Shown in pieces: positions 9,243 to 17,128 of a stretch of 64,000 nt of DNA. This DNA comes from Microbacterium maritypicum (GTDB lineage Bacteria; Actinomycetota; Actinomycetes; Actinomycetales; Microbacteriaceae). The notes below the pieces were generated by a model that saw nothing but the letters and a program-made list of their open reading frames with translations, was not told where the DNA came from and searched no databases. The stretch lies in the NCBI RefSeq assembly GCF_041529975.1, contig NZ_CP168030.1, positions 3,720,001-3,784,000 of the forward strand, in the 5' to 3' direction. Each line of letters begins with the position of its first letter. Within the stretch, counting starts at the first letter, position 1. The translations under genes and the position numbers were made by a program.

Positions 9243-10366
9243 CGGGCTTCTCCTTCGAACGACGCCTCGTACTGCGCGTGCCAGGCCTTCTGCTGGTCGA
9301 TCAGCGGGTGCGGTTCGCTGTACACGTGGTCGAACATCTTGCCGACGCTGGGGGGTCCGAGTTCGACGCTGCGGGCGCGAAGGTCTTCCGCGGCATCCGC
9401 CGCCTCGGCCTCGACATCGGCGAACAGTTGCGCGGATGCACCGCGGTTCTCGAGGAACGCGCGCATCCGGACGATCGGGTCACGACCGGCCCAGTACTGC
9501 TCCTCGTCGCTGCCGCGGTATTTCGTCGGGTCGTCGCTCGTGGTGTGCGCGCCGAGGCGGTAGGTGACGGCCTCGATCGCCTGCGGGCCCTTGCCGCTGC
9601 GGGCCTCGTCGAGTGCCACCCGCGAGACGGCGTAGCTGGCGAGCACGTCGTTGCCGTCGACGCGGACGCTCGGGATGCCGTAGCCGGCGCTGCGCTGCAC
9701 GAGCGGCACACGCGACTGCGTCGACACCGGCACCGAGATCGCCCAGTGGTTGTTCTGCAGGAAGAAGACGGTCGGCGCCTGGTAGCTCGCGGCGAAGACC
9801 ATCGCCTCGTGCACGTCGCCCTGGCTGGAGGCGCCGTCGCCGTAGTAGACGATGACGGCCTCGTCGCGGTCGATCTCACCCATGCCGGTGCGCCCGTCGA
9901 ACACGAGCCCCATCCCGTAGCCGGCGGCGTGCAGCACCTGCGAGCCGAGCACGAGCGTGTAGAGCCGCGTGTTGCCGTTCTTCGGGTCGGTCGGGTCCCA
10001 CCCGCCGTGCGAGACGCCGCGCATCAGCTTGATGATGTCGACGGGGTCGACGCCGCGGATGCGGGTGACGGCGTGCTCGCGGTACGAGGGGAAGATCGTG
10101 TCCTGCGCGCGGGCCGCACGACCGGAACCGACCTGCGCCGCCTCCTGTCCGCGGCTCGGCGGCCACAGGGCGAGCTGGCCCTGTCGCTGCAGGTTGGTCG
10201 CCTGGGTGTCGATCGCGCGGATGACGACCATGTCACGGTAGAACTGCTCGAGCTCCGCATCGCTGATCGCCTCGATCAGGGGGAGATACGGCTCGGCGGC
10301 GGCGGACGGCGCGAACCGTCCGGTCTCGTCCAGAACGCTCACAAGGGGGGTCTCGGGGGTGGTCAC
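9239..10366 (-). CDS. bkdA: 2-oxoacid dehydrogenase E1 alpha subunit
   Basis: 375 residues from GTG 10366. The thiamine-diphosphate motif reads GDGASSQGDVHEAMVFAAS followed by FFLQNNHWAIS, the GDG-x(n)-NN signature. It begins with a ~35-residue extension before FYRDMVVIRAIDTQATNLQRQG. The two-chain E1 layout and an E2 with a single lipoyl domain favour a branched-chain 2-oxoacid dehydrogenase over the single-chain pyruvate E1 usual in actinobacteria. It is the first gene of the three-gene unit; a terminator from hisC lies just upstream. Confidence 0.9.
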   Translation of the reverse strand: MTTPETPLVSVLDETGRFAPSAAAEPYLPLIEAISDAELEQFYRDMVVIRAIDTQATNLQRQGQLALWPPSRGQEAAQVGSGRAARAQDTIFPSYREHAVTRIRGVDPVDIIKLMRGVSHGGWDPTDPKNGNTRLYTLVLGSQVLHAAGYGMGLVFDGRTGMGEIDRDEAVIVYYGDGASSQGDVHEAMVFAASYQAPTVFFLQNNHWAISVPVSTQSRVPLVQRSAGYGIPSVRVDGNDVLASYAVSRVALDEARSGKGPQAIEAVTYRLGAHTTSDDPTKYRGSDEEQYWAGRDPIVRMRAFLENRGASAQLFADVEAEAADAAEDLRARSVELGPPSVGKMFDHVYSEPHPLIDQQKAWHAQYEASFEGEAR

Positions 10367-10440
10367 GCTCTCACGCTACCCGCGTCGGCATGCCCGGTCA
10401 CGCATACCTAGGACGCCCTCGTAACTGCCCGGAAGCCGGA

Positions 10441-10461
10441 GAAAACCGCGGAAAGCCGCGG
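10441..10461 (-). terminator. Intrinsic terminator after hisC
   Basis: On the minus strand CCGCGG-CTTT-CCGCGG (10461-10446) is followed at once by TTTTC. A short GC stem with a U-tract is a classic factor-independent terminator, placed 11 bases beyond the hisC stop and ahead of the dehydrogenase operon. Confidence 0.65.
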
Positions 10462-10471
10462 CGAGCGCGGA

Positions 10472-11539
10472 TCAGCGAACTGCGGCGGCGACCTCGAGCA
10501 CGCGGTCGAGGGAGGCTTCCTCGCCGACGGAGATGCGGATGCCGTCGCCCGAGAAGGGACGCACGATGAGGTCGTTCTCGACGAACGCGGCAGCCACCTC
10601 GTCGGTGCGCTCGCCGGCCGGCAGCCACACGAAGTTGGACTGGGAGTCGGGGACGTCCCAGCCCTGCGCGCGGAGTCCTGCCACGAGACGGGTGCGCCGC
10701 TCGACGATGACGGCGACGCGCTCGAGCAGCTCGCCCTCGGCGTCGAGGCTCGCGATGGCGGCGTTCTCAGCAGCGGAGGTGACCGAGAGCGGGATGCCGG
10801 TGGTACGTGCGGCGTCCAGCACCTTCTCGTGGCCGATCGCGTACCCGATGCGGAGGCCGGCGAGACCGTAGGCCTTCGAGAAGGTGCGCAGCACCACGAC
10901 ATTCGGGTGCTGGTCGAACACGCGCTCGGCGAGACCGTCGACGGCATCCGGCGCGGTCACGAACTCGGCGTACGCCTCGTCGAGGATGATCAGGATGTCG
11001 CTCGGCACGCGCTCGACGAAGGCCGCGAACTCGGCCGACGTGATGATCGGCCCGGTCGGGTTGTTCGGGGTGCACAGGATGATCGCGCGGGTGCGCTCGG
11101 TGACGGCATCCGCCATCGCGTCGAGGTCGTGGCGGGAGTCGGCGGTGAGCGGCACCTGGACCCCGGTCGCACCGGCGACCAGCGGAAGGCTCGGGTACGC
11201 CTCGAAGGAGCGCCAGGCGTAGATGACCTCGTCGCCGACGGAGGCGGTCGCGAGGATCAGCTGGTGCAGGATCGAGACGCTGCCGGAGGCCACGTGCACC
11301 TGCTCGGGGTCGACGCCGTAACGCGCACCCAGGCGCTCGCGCAGACGACCGGCGGTCGCGTCGGGGTAACGGTTGATCGGGGTGGTGCGCTGCAGCGCCT
11401 CGAGCACCGACGGGAGCGGGTCGAACGGGTTCTCGTTGCTGGAGAGCTTGAACGCGTCGGGCCCCGCCTGCTTGCCCTGCCGGTACGGCGCGAGAGCGGC
11501 GATGGCGGGTCGGATACGGGGCAGGATCGGCTCGGTCAC
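10472..11539 (-). CDS. hisC: Histidinol-phosphate aminotransferase (HisC)
   Basis: 355 residues, a fold-type I PLP aminotransferase. Visible are SSNENPFDPLPSV (substrate and N-terminal region), ASGSVSILHQLI, CTPNNPTGPI, DEAYAEF, and the PLP lysine in TFSKAYGLAGLRIGYAIG. These fit the HisC/aromatic aminotransferase group that converts imidazole-acetol phosphate to histidinol phosphate. No other his genes are adjacent; a stand-alone paralogue acting on aromatic amino acids is the main alternative. Confidence 0.85.
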   Translation of the reverse strand: MTEPILPRIRPAIAALAPYRQGKQAGPDAFKLSSNENPFDPLPSVLEALQRTTPINRYPDATAGRLRERLGARYGVDPEQVHVASGSVSILHQLILATASVGDEVIYAWRSFEAYPSLPLVAGATGVQVPLTADSRHDLDAMADAVTERTRAIILCTPNNPTGPIITSAEFAAFVERVPSDILIILDEAYAEFVTAPDAVDGLAERVFDQHPNVVVLRTFSKAYGLAGLRIGYAIGHEKVLDAARTTGIPLSVTSAAENAAIASLDAEGELLERVAVIVERRTRLVAGLRAQGWDVPDSQSNFVWLPAGERTDEVAAAFVENDLIVRPFSGDGIRISVGEEASLDRVLEVAAAVR

Positions 11540-11614
11540 GCGTCGAGTCTACGAGGGAGCGGCACAGGTCAGGATGGCGCCGCAGGCCCCCTGTCGGGTA
11601 GAGAAGTGCAGTGG

Positions 11615-11627
11615 TACCATTTTGGTA
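11615..11627 (+). promoter_or_regulatory. Operator on the -10 box of the CopG-like/Doc toxin-antitoxin pair
   Basis: TACCA-TTT-TGGTA is a perfect 13-base inverted repeat ending on the A of the ATG start. Its left half forms the -10 box TACCAT (11615-11620), exactly 6 bases before the ATG, so the mRNA is probably leaderless and the antitoxin complex would shut transcription off by covering the -10 box. Confidence 0.7.
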
Positions 11628-11833
11628 TGGCGATGACGGTGCGGCTCCCGGAAGAACTCGATGCACAGCTCGAGGCGATCGCGCGTGCGCGGCACATGTC
11701 GAAGCACGCGGTGATCATCGAGGCGGCGACGCGATTCGCGAATGACACGAGCCGCTCGGCTCTCGTGGATTCCGCCGTCGACTTCGTGCTCGACAATGAC
11801 AAAGCCCTGCTCGAGCGCCTCGAAGACGCATGA
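11627..11833 (+). CDS. Ribbon-helix-helix antitoxin (CopG-like) of a Doc toxin
   Basis: 68 residues. The N-terminus MTVRLPEELDAQLEAIARA is a ribbon-helix-helix DNA-binding motif (beta strand, then two helices with MSKHAVIIEAA). The C-terminal half (DFVLDNDKALLERLEDA) is acidic and helical, as expected for a tail that wraps the toxin. The start at 11627 is chosen because it lies 6 bases after a -10 box; an in-frame ATG at 11633 is the alternative. The stop overlaps the toxin start (ATGA). Confidence 0.85.
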   Translation: MAMTVRLPEELDAQLEAIARARHMSKHAVIIEAATRFANDTSRSALVDSAVDFVLDNDKALLERLEDA

Positions 11834-12213
11834 CCGAGTACCTCACTCTGGCGGACGGCCTTCAGATCGTCGAACGACTCGGCTTCCATGTCCGCGACGC
11901 CGGACTGCTCGCTTCGGCTCTCGCTCGACCCTCCGCGTCACTCTTCGGCGACGACGCATACGCGACCATCGACCGAAAAGCTGCTGCTCTCCTCGAATCC
12001 TTGGCGCGCAATCACCCGCTCTTCGACGGGAACAAGCGGACGGCGTGGACGAGCCTCGTCGCGTTCCTGTGGATCAACGGATGGAAGCACCGCTTCACCA
12101 CCGACGACGCATTCGACCTCGTCGTCGGAGTGGCCTCCGGTGCGATCGATCTCGACGAGTCTGAGCGACGTATTCGCGCGAACCGCATTCCCGTGAGCAC
12201 CGCTCGCAGCTGA
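11830..12213 (+). CDS. doc: Doc-type toxin (Fic/Doc family, death-on-curing)
   Basis: 127 residues, the normal Doc length. The active-site motif NHPLFDGNKRTAW (~59-71) matches HxFx(D/N)(A/G)NKR; as in Doc, the motif ends at KR without the second Gly-x-Gly-Arg of AMP-transferring Fic proteins. Doc phosphorylates elongation factor EF-Tu with ATP and stops translation. Doc is usually paired with Phd; here the partner is a ribbon-helix-helix protein, a common combination in actinobacteria. Translation is coupled by a 4-base overlap. Confidence 0.88.
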   Translation: MTEYLTLADGLQIVERLGFHVRDAGLLASALARPSASLFGDDAYATIDRKAAALLESLARNHPLFDGNKRTAWTSLVAFLWINGWKHRFTTDDAFDLVVGVASGAIDLDESERRIRANRIPVSTARS

Positions 12214-12247
12214 CTCTCGCCGGCGTCCGTGCGACACTGGTCGGACT

Positions 12248-12652
12248 ATGCGCTTCATCATCCGCGTCGTCGTCAACGCCTTCGCCATCTGGGTCGTCAC
12301 GCTGATCCCCGCCCTCCAGGTCACGATCAGAGCGTTCCCGCCCGGCGAGACCCTGCAGGTGGTGCTGACGCTGCTGGCGGTGGCCGCGATCTTCGCCATC
12401 GTCAACACGATCATCGGCACGGTCGTGAAGATCGTCGCGTTCCCGCTCTACATCATCACGTTCGGCCTGATCGGCTTCCTGATCAACGGGTTCCTGCTGT
12501 GGCTGACCGCGTGGATCACGAGCGGCTTCGGCTGGGGCCTGACGGTCGGCGACTTCTGGTGGGGCGTGCTCGCCGCGCTCATCATCTCGGTGATCAACGG
12601 CATCTTCGGCTTCATCCTGCGCCCGCAGAAGAAGGCCGCCCGCCGCGACTGA
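12248..12652 (+). CDS. Four-helix membrane protein of the phage holin family 4 (PF04020)
   Basis: 134 residues with four membrane segments (about 5-25, 33-55, 60-85, 105-125). Sequence markers VNTIIGTVVKIVAFPLYIITFGLIGFLIN fit the mycobacterial four-helix holin-superfamily protein widespread in bacteria. Despite the name, most members are chromosomal and of unknown role; no lysis genes are nearby. A basic tail (RPQKKAARR) ends the protein, likely on the cytoplasmic side. Single gene between two toxin-antitoxin modules. Confidence 0.85.
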   Translation: MRFIIRVVVNAFAIWVVTLIPALQVTIRAFPPGETLQVVLTLLAVAAIFAIVNTIIGTVVKIVAFPLYIITFGLIGFLINGFLLWLTAWITSGFGWGLTVGDFWWGVLAALIISVINGIFGFILRPQKKAARRD

Positions 12653-12661
12653 GCCCGGCGA

Positions 12662-13063
12662 TCACGCCGGAACGTCGAGGCGAAGCGGACTGATCTCGGC
12701 GAGGAACTCGAAGTCGCGGTCGCCGTGCAGGAGCGGGATGTCACGGCGAATCGCGACGGCGGCGATCAGGCAGTCGATCATGCTGCGGATCGGGTGGCCG
12801 TTGGCCGCCGAGGCTCGGTAGAGCTCTGCCGCGTCTCGGAAGTCGGTGACCGCGTGCAGTGGTGCGAGCGGAAGCCCGTTCGCGAGCGCCTCCACCCTCG
12901 AGAGCTCCTGCGGTCGCCGCGCTCCGGCGAGCAGCTCCATGATCACCGGCTCGGTGATCGCGATGTCCGCGCCGGCGGCGATCAGTCCGTCGAGTCGCTC
13001 GACGACCGGTGCGTCGACCCCGCGAAGGTAGGCGATCCACGCGGAGGAGTCGACGAGGATCAC
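12662..13063 (-). CDS. vapC: VapC toxin (PIN-domain ribonuclease)
   Basis: 133 residues from GTG 13063, overlapping the vapB stop (GTGA). All PIN-domain acidic residues are present: D in ILVDSSAWI near the N-terminus, E in [12 protein letters not shown] in [10 protein letters not shown], and D in [10 protein letters not shown]. VapC enzymes cut tRNA or rRNA when freed from VapB. It converges on the holin-like gene (10 bases apart). Confidence 0.9.
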   Translation of the reverse strand: MILVDSSAWIAYLRGVDAPVVERLDGLIAAGADIAITEPVIMELLAGARRPQELSRVEALANGLPLAPLHAVTDFRDAAELYRASAANGHPIRSMIDCLIAAVAIRRDIPLLHGDRDFEFLAEISPLRLDVPA

Positions 13064-13278
13064 GCGTCGCCCCACGGCGACGGCGGATCGTCGCGGATCG
13101 CATCGAGGTCTCCGCTCCAGCCCGTGCCCTTCAGGCCGAGGAGGAAGTCCTTCGTGAGAGGCACGCCGACGAGCCTGCGGAGGGCGAGATCGACCGCCTC
13201 CTTCTTCGTGGAGAGGTCGTACCTGCGCATGACCTCCCGGACGAGTTCTTCGTCGATGTCGATGTTCGTGCGAGCCAT
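13060..13278 (-). CDS. vapB: VapB antitoxin
   Basis: 72 residues from ATG 13278. [20 protein letters not shown] is the start typical of VapB of the ribbon-helix-helix (VapB type 2) class; [16 protein letters not shown] completes the DNA-binding fold. The C-terminal part ([15 protein letters not shown]) is the toxin-wrapping tail. The gene starts 6 bases after a -10 box, so the mRNA is probably leaderless, and the vapC start overlaps its stop. Confidence 0.9.
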   Translation of the reverse strand: MARTNIDIDEELVREVMRRYDLSTKKEAVDLALRRLVGVPLTKDFLLGLKGTGWSGDLDAIRDDPPSPWGDA

Positions 13279-13284
13279 ACACGC

Positions 13285-13305
13285 ACGGTACACCTCGGAT
13301 ACACC
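13285..13305 (-). promoter_or_regulatory. vapBC promoter with operator repeats
   Basis: On the minus strand TACCGT (13290-13285) is a -10 box placed 6 bases before the vapB ATG. Direct repeats TACACC (plus-strand reading) at 13289-13294 and 13300-13305 are one helical turn apart and touch the -10 box, a fitting site for VapB dimers. Confidence 0.55.
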
Positions 13306-13316
13306 AGCCGTCGCGA

Positions 13317-14603
13317 TCACCGCTTCACCCGCTCGGCATGGAACTCGGTGCGTTCAATCTCGACGGCATCGCCGAGCTCCCGCCAGTACGCGTCGAGCGC
13401 CTCGGCACGCGGATCGGACGAGTCGTCCACCATCTGTGCGGTCTCGATGTAAGCCTCGAGCGCGTGCGGCTGCAGCGACAGGTCGTACAGGCCGTCCTGC
13501 GGGTCGACTTCGCGTGTCGCGGTGAAGCTGTCGGGAGAACCGGTGCCCGTGGCCGATCCTCCCGCAGCGAGCTTCGCGACGACGTCGTCGGAGTGCGAGA
13601 GCTGGATGCGAGTCTGGCCGTCACCGAGCGACGACTCCTGCGGGCTTCCCGCCGTCAGCTGCATCGCGACGTCGTAGTCGCTCTCCATCGCGAGGTGCGC
13701 CGCGATCATCCCGCCCTGCGAGTAGCCCACGATGTCCACCCGGTCTCCGGGCTCCGCGCCCGCGGCGGCCAGCGCGTCGACGGTCGCCTGATACGACGCC
13801 GACCGCTGCCCCTGATAGAGCTCCAGGTTCGACTTCATGTCCCACGGATCCTCTTCGCCACCCTCCCAGGGCACGGAGTTCTGCGTCCCTTTGACGTAGG
13901 TCACGTAGCGGGTCGCGCCGTCGGCCATGGTGTACTTCTCGACCGCCACCTGCGCACTCGACGACGGCATGCGCCTCAGCGCACCGGCCACGCCCTTCGG
14001 CGCACCGGCCGGGGTCGATGTGGCGGTCGGAGTCACCCGCACGGGATCTGCGGCCCCCGTGAGCCGGGCTCCCGACGGCACCTTCCCGAGTGTGGACGTG
14101 AGGCCGGCGAACGCCCCGGCCAGGAGCAGTGACGGCAGCAGTCCGAAGACACCCATCGGCTCGGGCACGCCTCCGTGGCGTCGCCCCGCCCAGTCGGCAA
14201 CCAGCCAGTCGGCCATCACTCCGACGCGCGCGTCGCCGTCGAGGAGTCGATGGATACGCGCCCGAAGGGCACTCGCGCCCGCGCGATCCCCCAGGGCGAG
14301 AGCTTCGGCCTCCGCCCGAAGCTCCACCACTTCGAACGCGTCCGCCATCAGGAGGGTGCCCGCGCAGGCATCCTCGAGTTCGGCACGCAGCTCTCCGACA
14401 CGCTCCCCGCTGCGATGCAGCGCACGAATATCGACCTGCGAAGCGGCCTCCGGCGCAGAGGCCAGGAGCGCACCCGCGCGGGCGATCGCGGCCCGAGCCT
14501 CCTCGCACTGCGTCGCCACCGTCTGCATCCGGGAACCGACATCGCGCAGCTGCTGGGTGTCGACGGCGATCACCCCGCCGTGCCCGATCTCCAGGCCGCT
14601 CAT
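13317..14603 (-). CDS. Lipase/esterase-like alpha/beta hydrolase with N-terminal helical (WXG-like) region
   Basis: 428 residues from ATG 14603 with GGAGGAG before it. Residues 1-145 are almost all helical and resemble ESX/WXG100-type carriers. A hydrophobic stretch at 151-172 could be a membrane helix. The catalytic half has the nucleophile elbow GYSQGG (Ser295), DD339-340 and His380, a plausible triad, and lies in the range of class-3 lipases and PE-PPE-like esterases. It is coupled by ATGA to a small WXG-like gene upstream. A secreted or surface-acting lipase is inferred; a type VII effector is possible. No secretion genes are in this window. Confidence 0.65.
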   Translation of the reverse strand: MSGLEIGHGGVIAVDTQQLRDVGSRMQTVATQCEEARAAIARAGALLASAPEAASQVDIRALHRSGERVGELRAELEDACAGTLLMADAFEVVELRAEAEALALGDRAGASALRARIHRLLDGDARVGVMADWLVADWAGRRHGGVPEPMGVFGLLPSLLLAGAFAGLTSTLGKVPSGARLTGAADPVRVTPTATSTPAGAPKGVAGALRRMPSSSAQVAVEKYTMADGATRYVTYVKGTQNSVPWEGGEEDPWDMKSNLELYQGQRSASYQATVDALAAAGAEPGDRVDIVGYSQGGMIAAHLAMESDYDVAMQLTAGSPQESSLGDGQTRIQLSHSDDVVAKLAAGGSATGTGSPDSFTATREVDPQDGLYDLSLQPHALEAYIETAQMVDDSSDPRAEALDAYWRELGDAVEIERTEFHAERVKR

Positions 14604-14863
14604 TCCGCTCCTCCGGCGTTCAGCTCCCACTGACGCACGTGGAGATGCCCGATCTCGGCGCCGCAGTCTTCACGCAGTCGCGCCAGCCGCTCATGTAGGG
14701 CGCGGAACCCCTCGGACTGCCAATCCGACGCATCGACGAGCGACACCAGCACGGCTCCCGCGTCTTCGATCAGCGAGATCGCCGAACCGATCTCGCGACT
14801 GGTCAGCATCCAGACCCAGCTGGCCTCGGAGGCGATGGCATGATTCTGCGCGATGGAGTACAT
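14600..14863 (-). CDS. Small WXG-like helical protein, partner of the lipase-like protein
   Basis: 87 residues from ATG 14863. It is predicted to be mostly helical, with W58-Q-S-E-G in DWQSEGFRALHERL, close to the W-x-G turn of WXG100 proteins and about the right length. Its stop overlaps the start of the lipase-like gene (ATGA, 14600-14603). Two-gene pairs of a small WXG protein and a large effector are typical for type VII secretion. The assignment is by pattern, not by a strong family match. An internal Met further downstream is an alternative start. Confidence 0.55.
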   Translation of the reverse strand: MYSIAQNHAIASEASWVWMLTSREIGSAISLIEDAGAVLVSLVDASDWQSEGFRALHERLARLREDCGAEIGHLHVRQWELNAGGAE

Positions 14864-15011
14864 GGCCCTCAGCCTCTGCGTTCGACGGGTCCGGGCTCGA
14901 CCGGATTCTCGCGGTCGGTGGAGAGAGGAAACCCGGATCTCGGTGTGCAGAGAGGGCGCGCCTGAGCACTCCGCGCTGTGCAGGATCGTCGGAGGCGGGC
15001 AGAATGTATCT

Positions 15012-15551
15012 GTGACATCCCCGGATCCCTTCCGCGTGATCTTCGTCTGCACGGGGAACATCTGCCGCTCTCCCATGGCCGAGGTCGTCTTCCGCGACCT
15101 CGCCGAGCGGCAGGGACTCGGCTCGCGTATCGTCTCGCGCAGCGCCGGCACCGGCGACTGGCATCTGGGCGAGCGCGCCGACGACCGCACGATCGACTCC
15201 CTCGCCCGGCGCGGATACGACGGCTCTCGGCACCGCGCGCGCCAGTTCACCGCCGCGGCCTTCGCCGACAACGACCTCGTGGTCGCGCTCGACCGCACCC
15301 ACGAGCGCATCCTGCGGGAGTGGGCGCACGACGAGGACGAGGAGGGCAAGGTCACGCTGCTCCTCGCGTTCGACCCGGACGCCTCCACCCATGACGTCCC
15401 CGACCCGTACTACGCGGGGGCGGCGATGTTCGATTCGGTGCTCGGTATGATTGAGGCGGCGACTCGGGGCCTGTTCCGCCAGCTCGAACCCGCTCTCCGT
15501 CTCCCCCGCTCGCCCCGAACCTTCGGGGCCTCATCAGGAGGACTCCCCTGA
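15012..15551 (+). CDS. Low-molecular-weight protein tyrosine phosphatase
   Basis: 179 residues from GTG 15012. The P-loop VCTGNICRSPMAE near residue 10 has the CX5R(S) signature of LMW phosphatases, and the general-acid loop is DVPDPYYAG (the usual DP-Y motif). It dephosphorylates tyrosine, or arginine in some family members. It runs directly into purB: its TGA overlaps the purB start codon (CTGA). The C-terminal ~20 residues (LRLPRSPRTFGASSGG) are extra. Confidence 0.88.
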   Translation: MTSPDPFRVIFVCTGNICRSPMAEVVFRDLAERQGLGSRIVSRSAGTGDWHLGERADDRTIDSLARRGYDGSRHRARQFTAAAFADNDLVVALDRTHERILREWAHDEDEEGKVTLLLAFDPDASTHDVPDPYYAGAAMFDSVLGMIEAATRGLFRQLEPALRLPRSPRTFGASSGGLP

Positions 15552-16930
15552 CTTTCCAGCCTTCGCTCCCGCCGCAGCCCCTGAGCCCTCTCGACGGTCG
15601 CTACCGCGGCGCCGTCACCGGTCTCGCCGACTTCCTCTCCGAGGCGGGACTCAACCGCGCACGGGTCGAGGTCGAGGTGGAGTGGCTGATCGCCCTCACC
15701 GACCGCTCGCTGTTCGAGACGACCCCGCTGTCGGATGCCGACAAGGAACGCCTGCGTGCGCTGTACCGCGACTTCGGGCAGGCCGAGATCGACTGGCTCG
15801 CCGAGAAGGAAGCCGTCACCCAGCACGACGTGAAGGCCATCGAGTACCTCGTGCGCGACCGCCTCTCGACGCTCGGACTCGACGCCATCGCCGAGCTCAC
15901 GCACTTCGCCGCCACCAGCGAGGACATCAACTCCGCCTCCTACGCGCTCACCGTGAAGCGCGCCGTGGAGGAGGTCTGGCTGCCGGCCCTGGACACCGTG
16001 ATCGCGAAGCTCCGCGAACTCGCGGTCGAGCACGCCGACGCCGCGATGCTCTCCCGCACGCACGGCCAGCCCGCGACGCCCTCGACCATGGGCAAGGAGA
16101 TCGCGGTCTTCGCGTGGCGCCTCGAGCGCGTGCGCGGCCAGATCGCGGCATCCGAGTACCTTGCCAAGTTCTCGGGCGCGACCGGCACCTGGTCGGCGCA
16201 CCTGGCGGCCGACCCCGACGCCGACTGGCCGACCATCGCCCGCGAGTACATCGAGGGCCTCGGACTCGGCTTCAACATCCTCACCACCCAGATCGAGTCG
16301 CACGATTGGCAGGTCGAGCTCTACGACCGCGTGCGCCACGCCGGCGGCATCCTGCACAACCTCGCCACCGACATCTGGACCTACATCTCGCTCGGCTACT
16401 TCGCGCAGATCCCGGTCGCCGGGGCCACCGGCTCGTCGACGATGCCGCACAAGATCAACCCGATCCGCTTCGAGAACGCCGAGGCGAACCTCGAGATCTC
16501 GGGTGCCCTGCTCGCCTCGCTCGGTCAGACCCTGGTCACCAGCCGCCTGCAGCGCGACCTCACCGACTCCACCACGCAGCGCAACATCGGCGTCGCGTTC
16601 GGGCACTCGCTGCTCGCCCTCGACAACCTGCGCCGCGGCCTCAATGCGATCTCGCTCTCGCGCGACGTGCTGCTGGCCGACCTCGACGTGAACTGGGAGG
16701 TGCTCGCCGAGGCCATCCAGACCGTCATCCGTGCCGAGGTCGTCGCCGGTCGGTCCACGATCACCGACCCGTACGCCCTGCTCAAGGAGCTGACGCGCGG
16801 CCACCGGGTGGGCGCCGCCGACCTCGCCGAGTTCGTGCAGGGGCTCGAGATCGGCGATGCCGCGAAGCAGCGCCTCCTCGCGCTGACTCCGGCCACGTAC
16901 ACCGGCATCGCCGAGCGCCTCGCCCGCTAA
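15548..16930 (+). CDS. purB: Adenylosuccinate lyase (PurB), apparent CTG start
   Basis: 460 residues if begun at CTG 15548. AGGAGGA (15536-15542) precedes this codon, and only from here is the conserved N-terminus SPLDGRYRGAVTGLADFLSE included; the first ATG (15677) would lose 43 conserved residues. The fumarase/ASL signature SSTMPHKINPIRFENAE and the active-site segment SRTHGQPATPSTMGKE are present. It performs two purine steps: SAICAR to AICAR and adenylosuccinate to AMP. No other pur gene is adjacent; it is translationally coupled to the phosphatase gene. Confidence 0.92.
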   Translation: MTFQPSLPPQPLSPLDGRYRGAVTGLADFLSEAGLNRARVEVEVEWLIALTDRSLFETTPLSDADKERLRALYRDFGQAEIDWLAEKEAVTQHDVKAIEYLVRDRLSTLGLDAIAELTHFAATSEDINSASYALTVKRAVEEVWLPALDTVIAKLRELAVEHADAAMLSRTHGQPATPSTMGKEIAVFAWRLERVRGQIAASEYLAKFSGATGTWSAHLAADPDADWPTIAREYIEGLGLGFNILTTQIESHDWQVELYDRVRHAGGILHNLATDIWTYISLGYFAQIPVAGATGSSTMPHKINPIRFENAEANLEISGALLASLGQTLVTSRLQRDLTDSTTQRNIGVAFGHSLLALDNLRRGLNAISLSRDVLLADLDVNWEVLAEAIQTVIRAEVVAGRSTITDPYALLKELTRGHRVGAADLAEFVQGLEIGDAAKQRLLALTPATYTGIAERLAR

Positions 16931-16944
16931 CACGCGCACCCGTA

Positions 16945-16984
16945 CCCGGTCCCGGTCCCGGTCCCGGTCCCGGTCCCGGTCCCG
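16945..16984. repeat. Hexamer tandem repeat downstream of purB
   Basis: Six exact copies of CCCGGT plus CCCG. It begins 15 bases after the purB stop and codes for nothing I can support. Such a short perfect array would be prone to slippage and copy-number change. Confidence 0.85.
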
Positions 16985-16996
16985 CCACGCAGGATC

Positions 16997-17078
16997 GCCG
17001 AGTGCACGGCTTGTTGCCGAGTACACCGCCGATCCACGCAGGGTTCCCGTGCAGTCGACACGATCCCGTGCACTCGGC
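16997..17078. repeat. Inverted repeat between purB and the MFS gene
   Basis: GCCGAGTGCACGG (16997-17009) and its exact inverse CCGTGCACTCGGC (17066-17078) bracket 56 bases that contain degenerate versions of the same word (GCCGAGTACACC at 17016, CCGTGCAGTCGAC at 17047). It lies between convergent genes, so it may serve as a two-way terminator or be a small repeated element. No U-tract is present. Confidence 0.6.
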
Positions 17079-17128
17079 GACGGATGGCGGGAGCGGGCGC
17101 GGGGGAGCGGGAACGGACGCGCAGCGGG

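Noticed and set aside
10472..11539. Start of a histidine biosynthesis operon
   Set aside because: Only hisC is present; flanking genes are unrelated and a terminator follows it.
12248..12652. Prophage remnant suggested by a holin-family protein
   Set aside because: PF04020 proteins are common chromosomal membrane proteins; no other phage gene or attachment site was found.
15677..15679. ATG 15677 as the purB start
   Set aside because: It would remove the conserved PurB N-terminus and has no ribosome-binding site; the frame is open back to CTG 15548 behind AGGAGGA.
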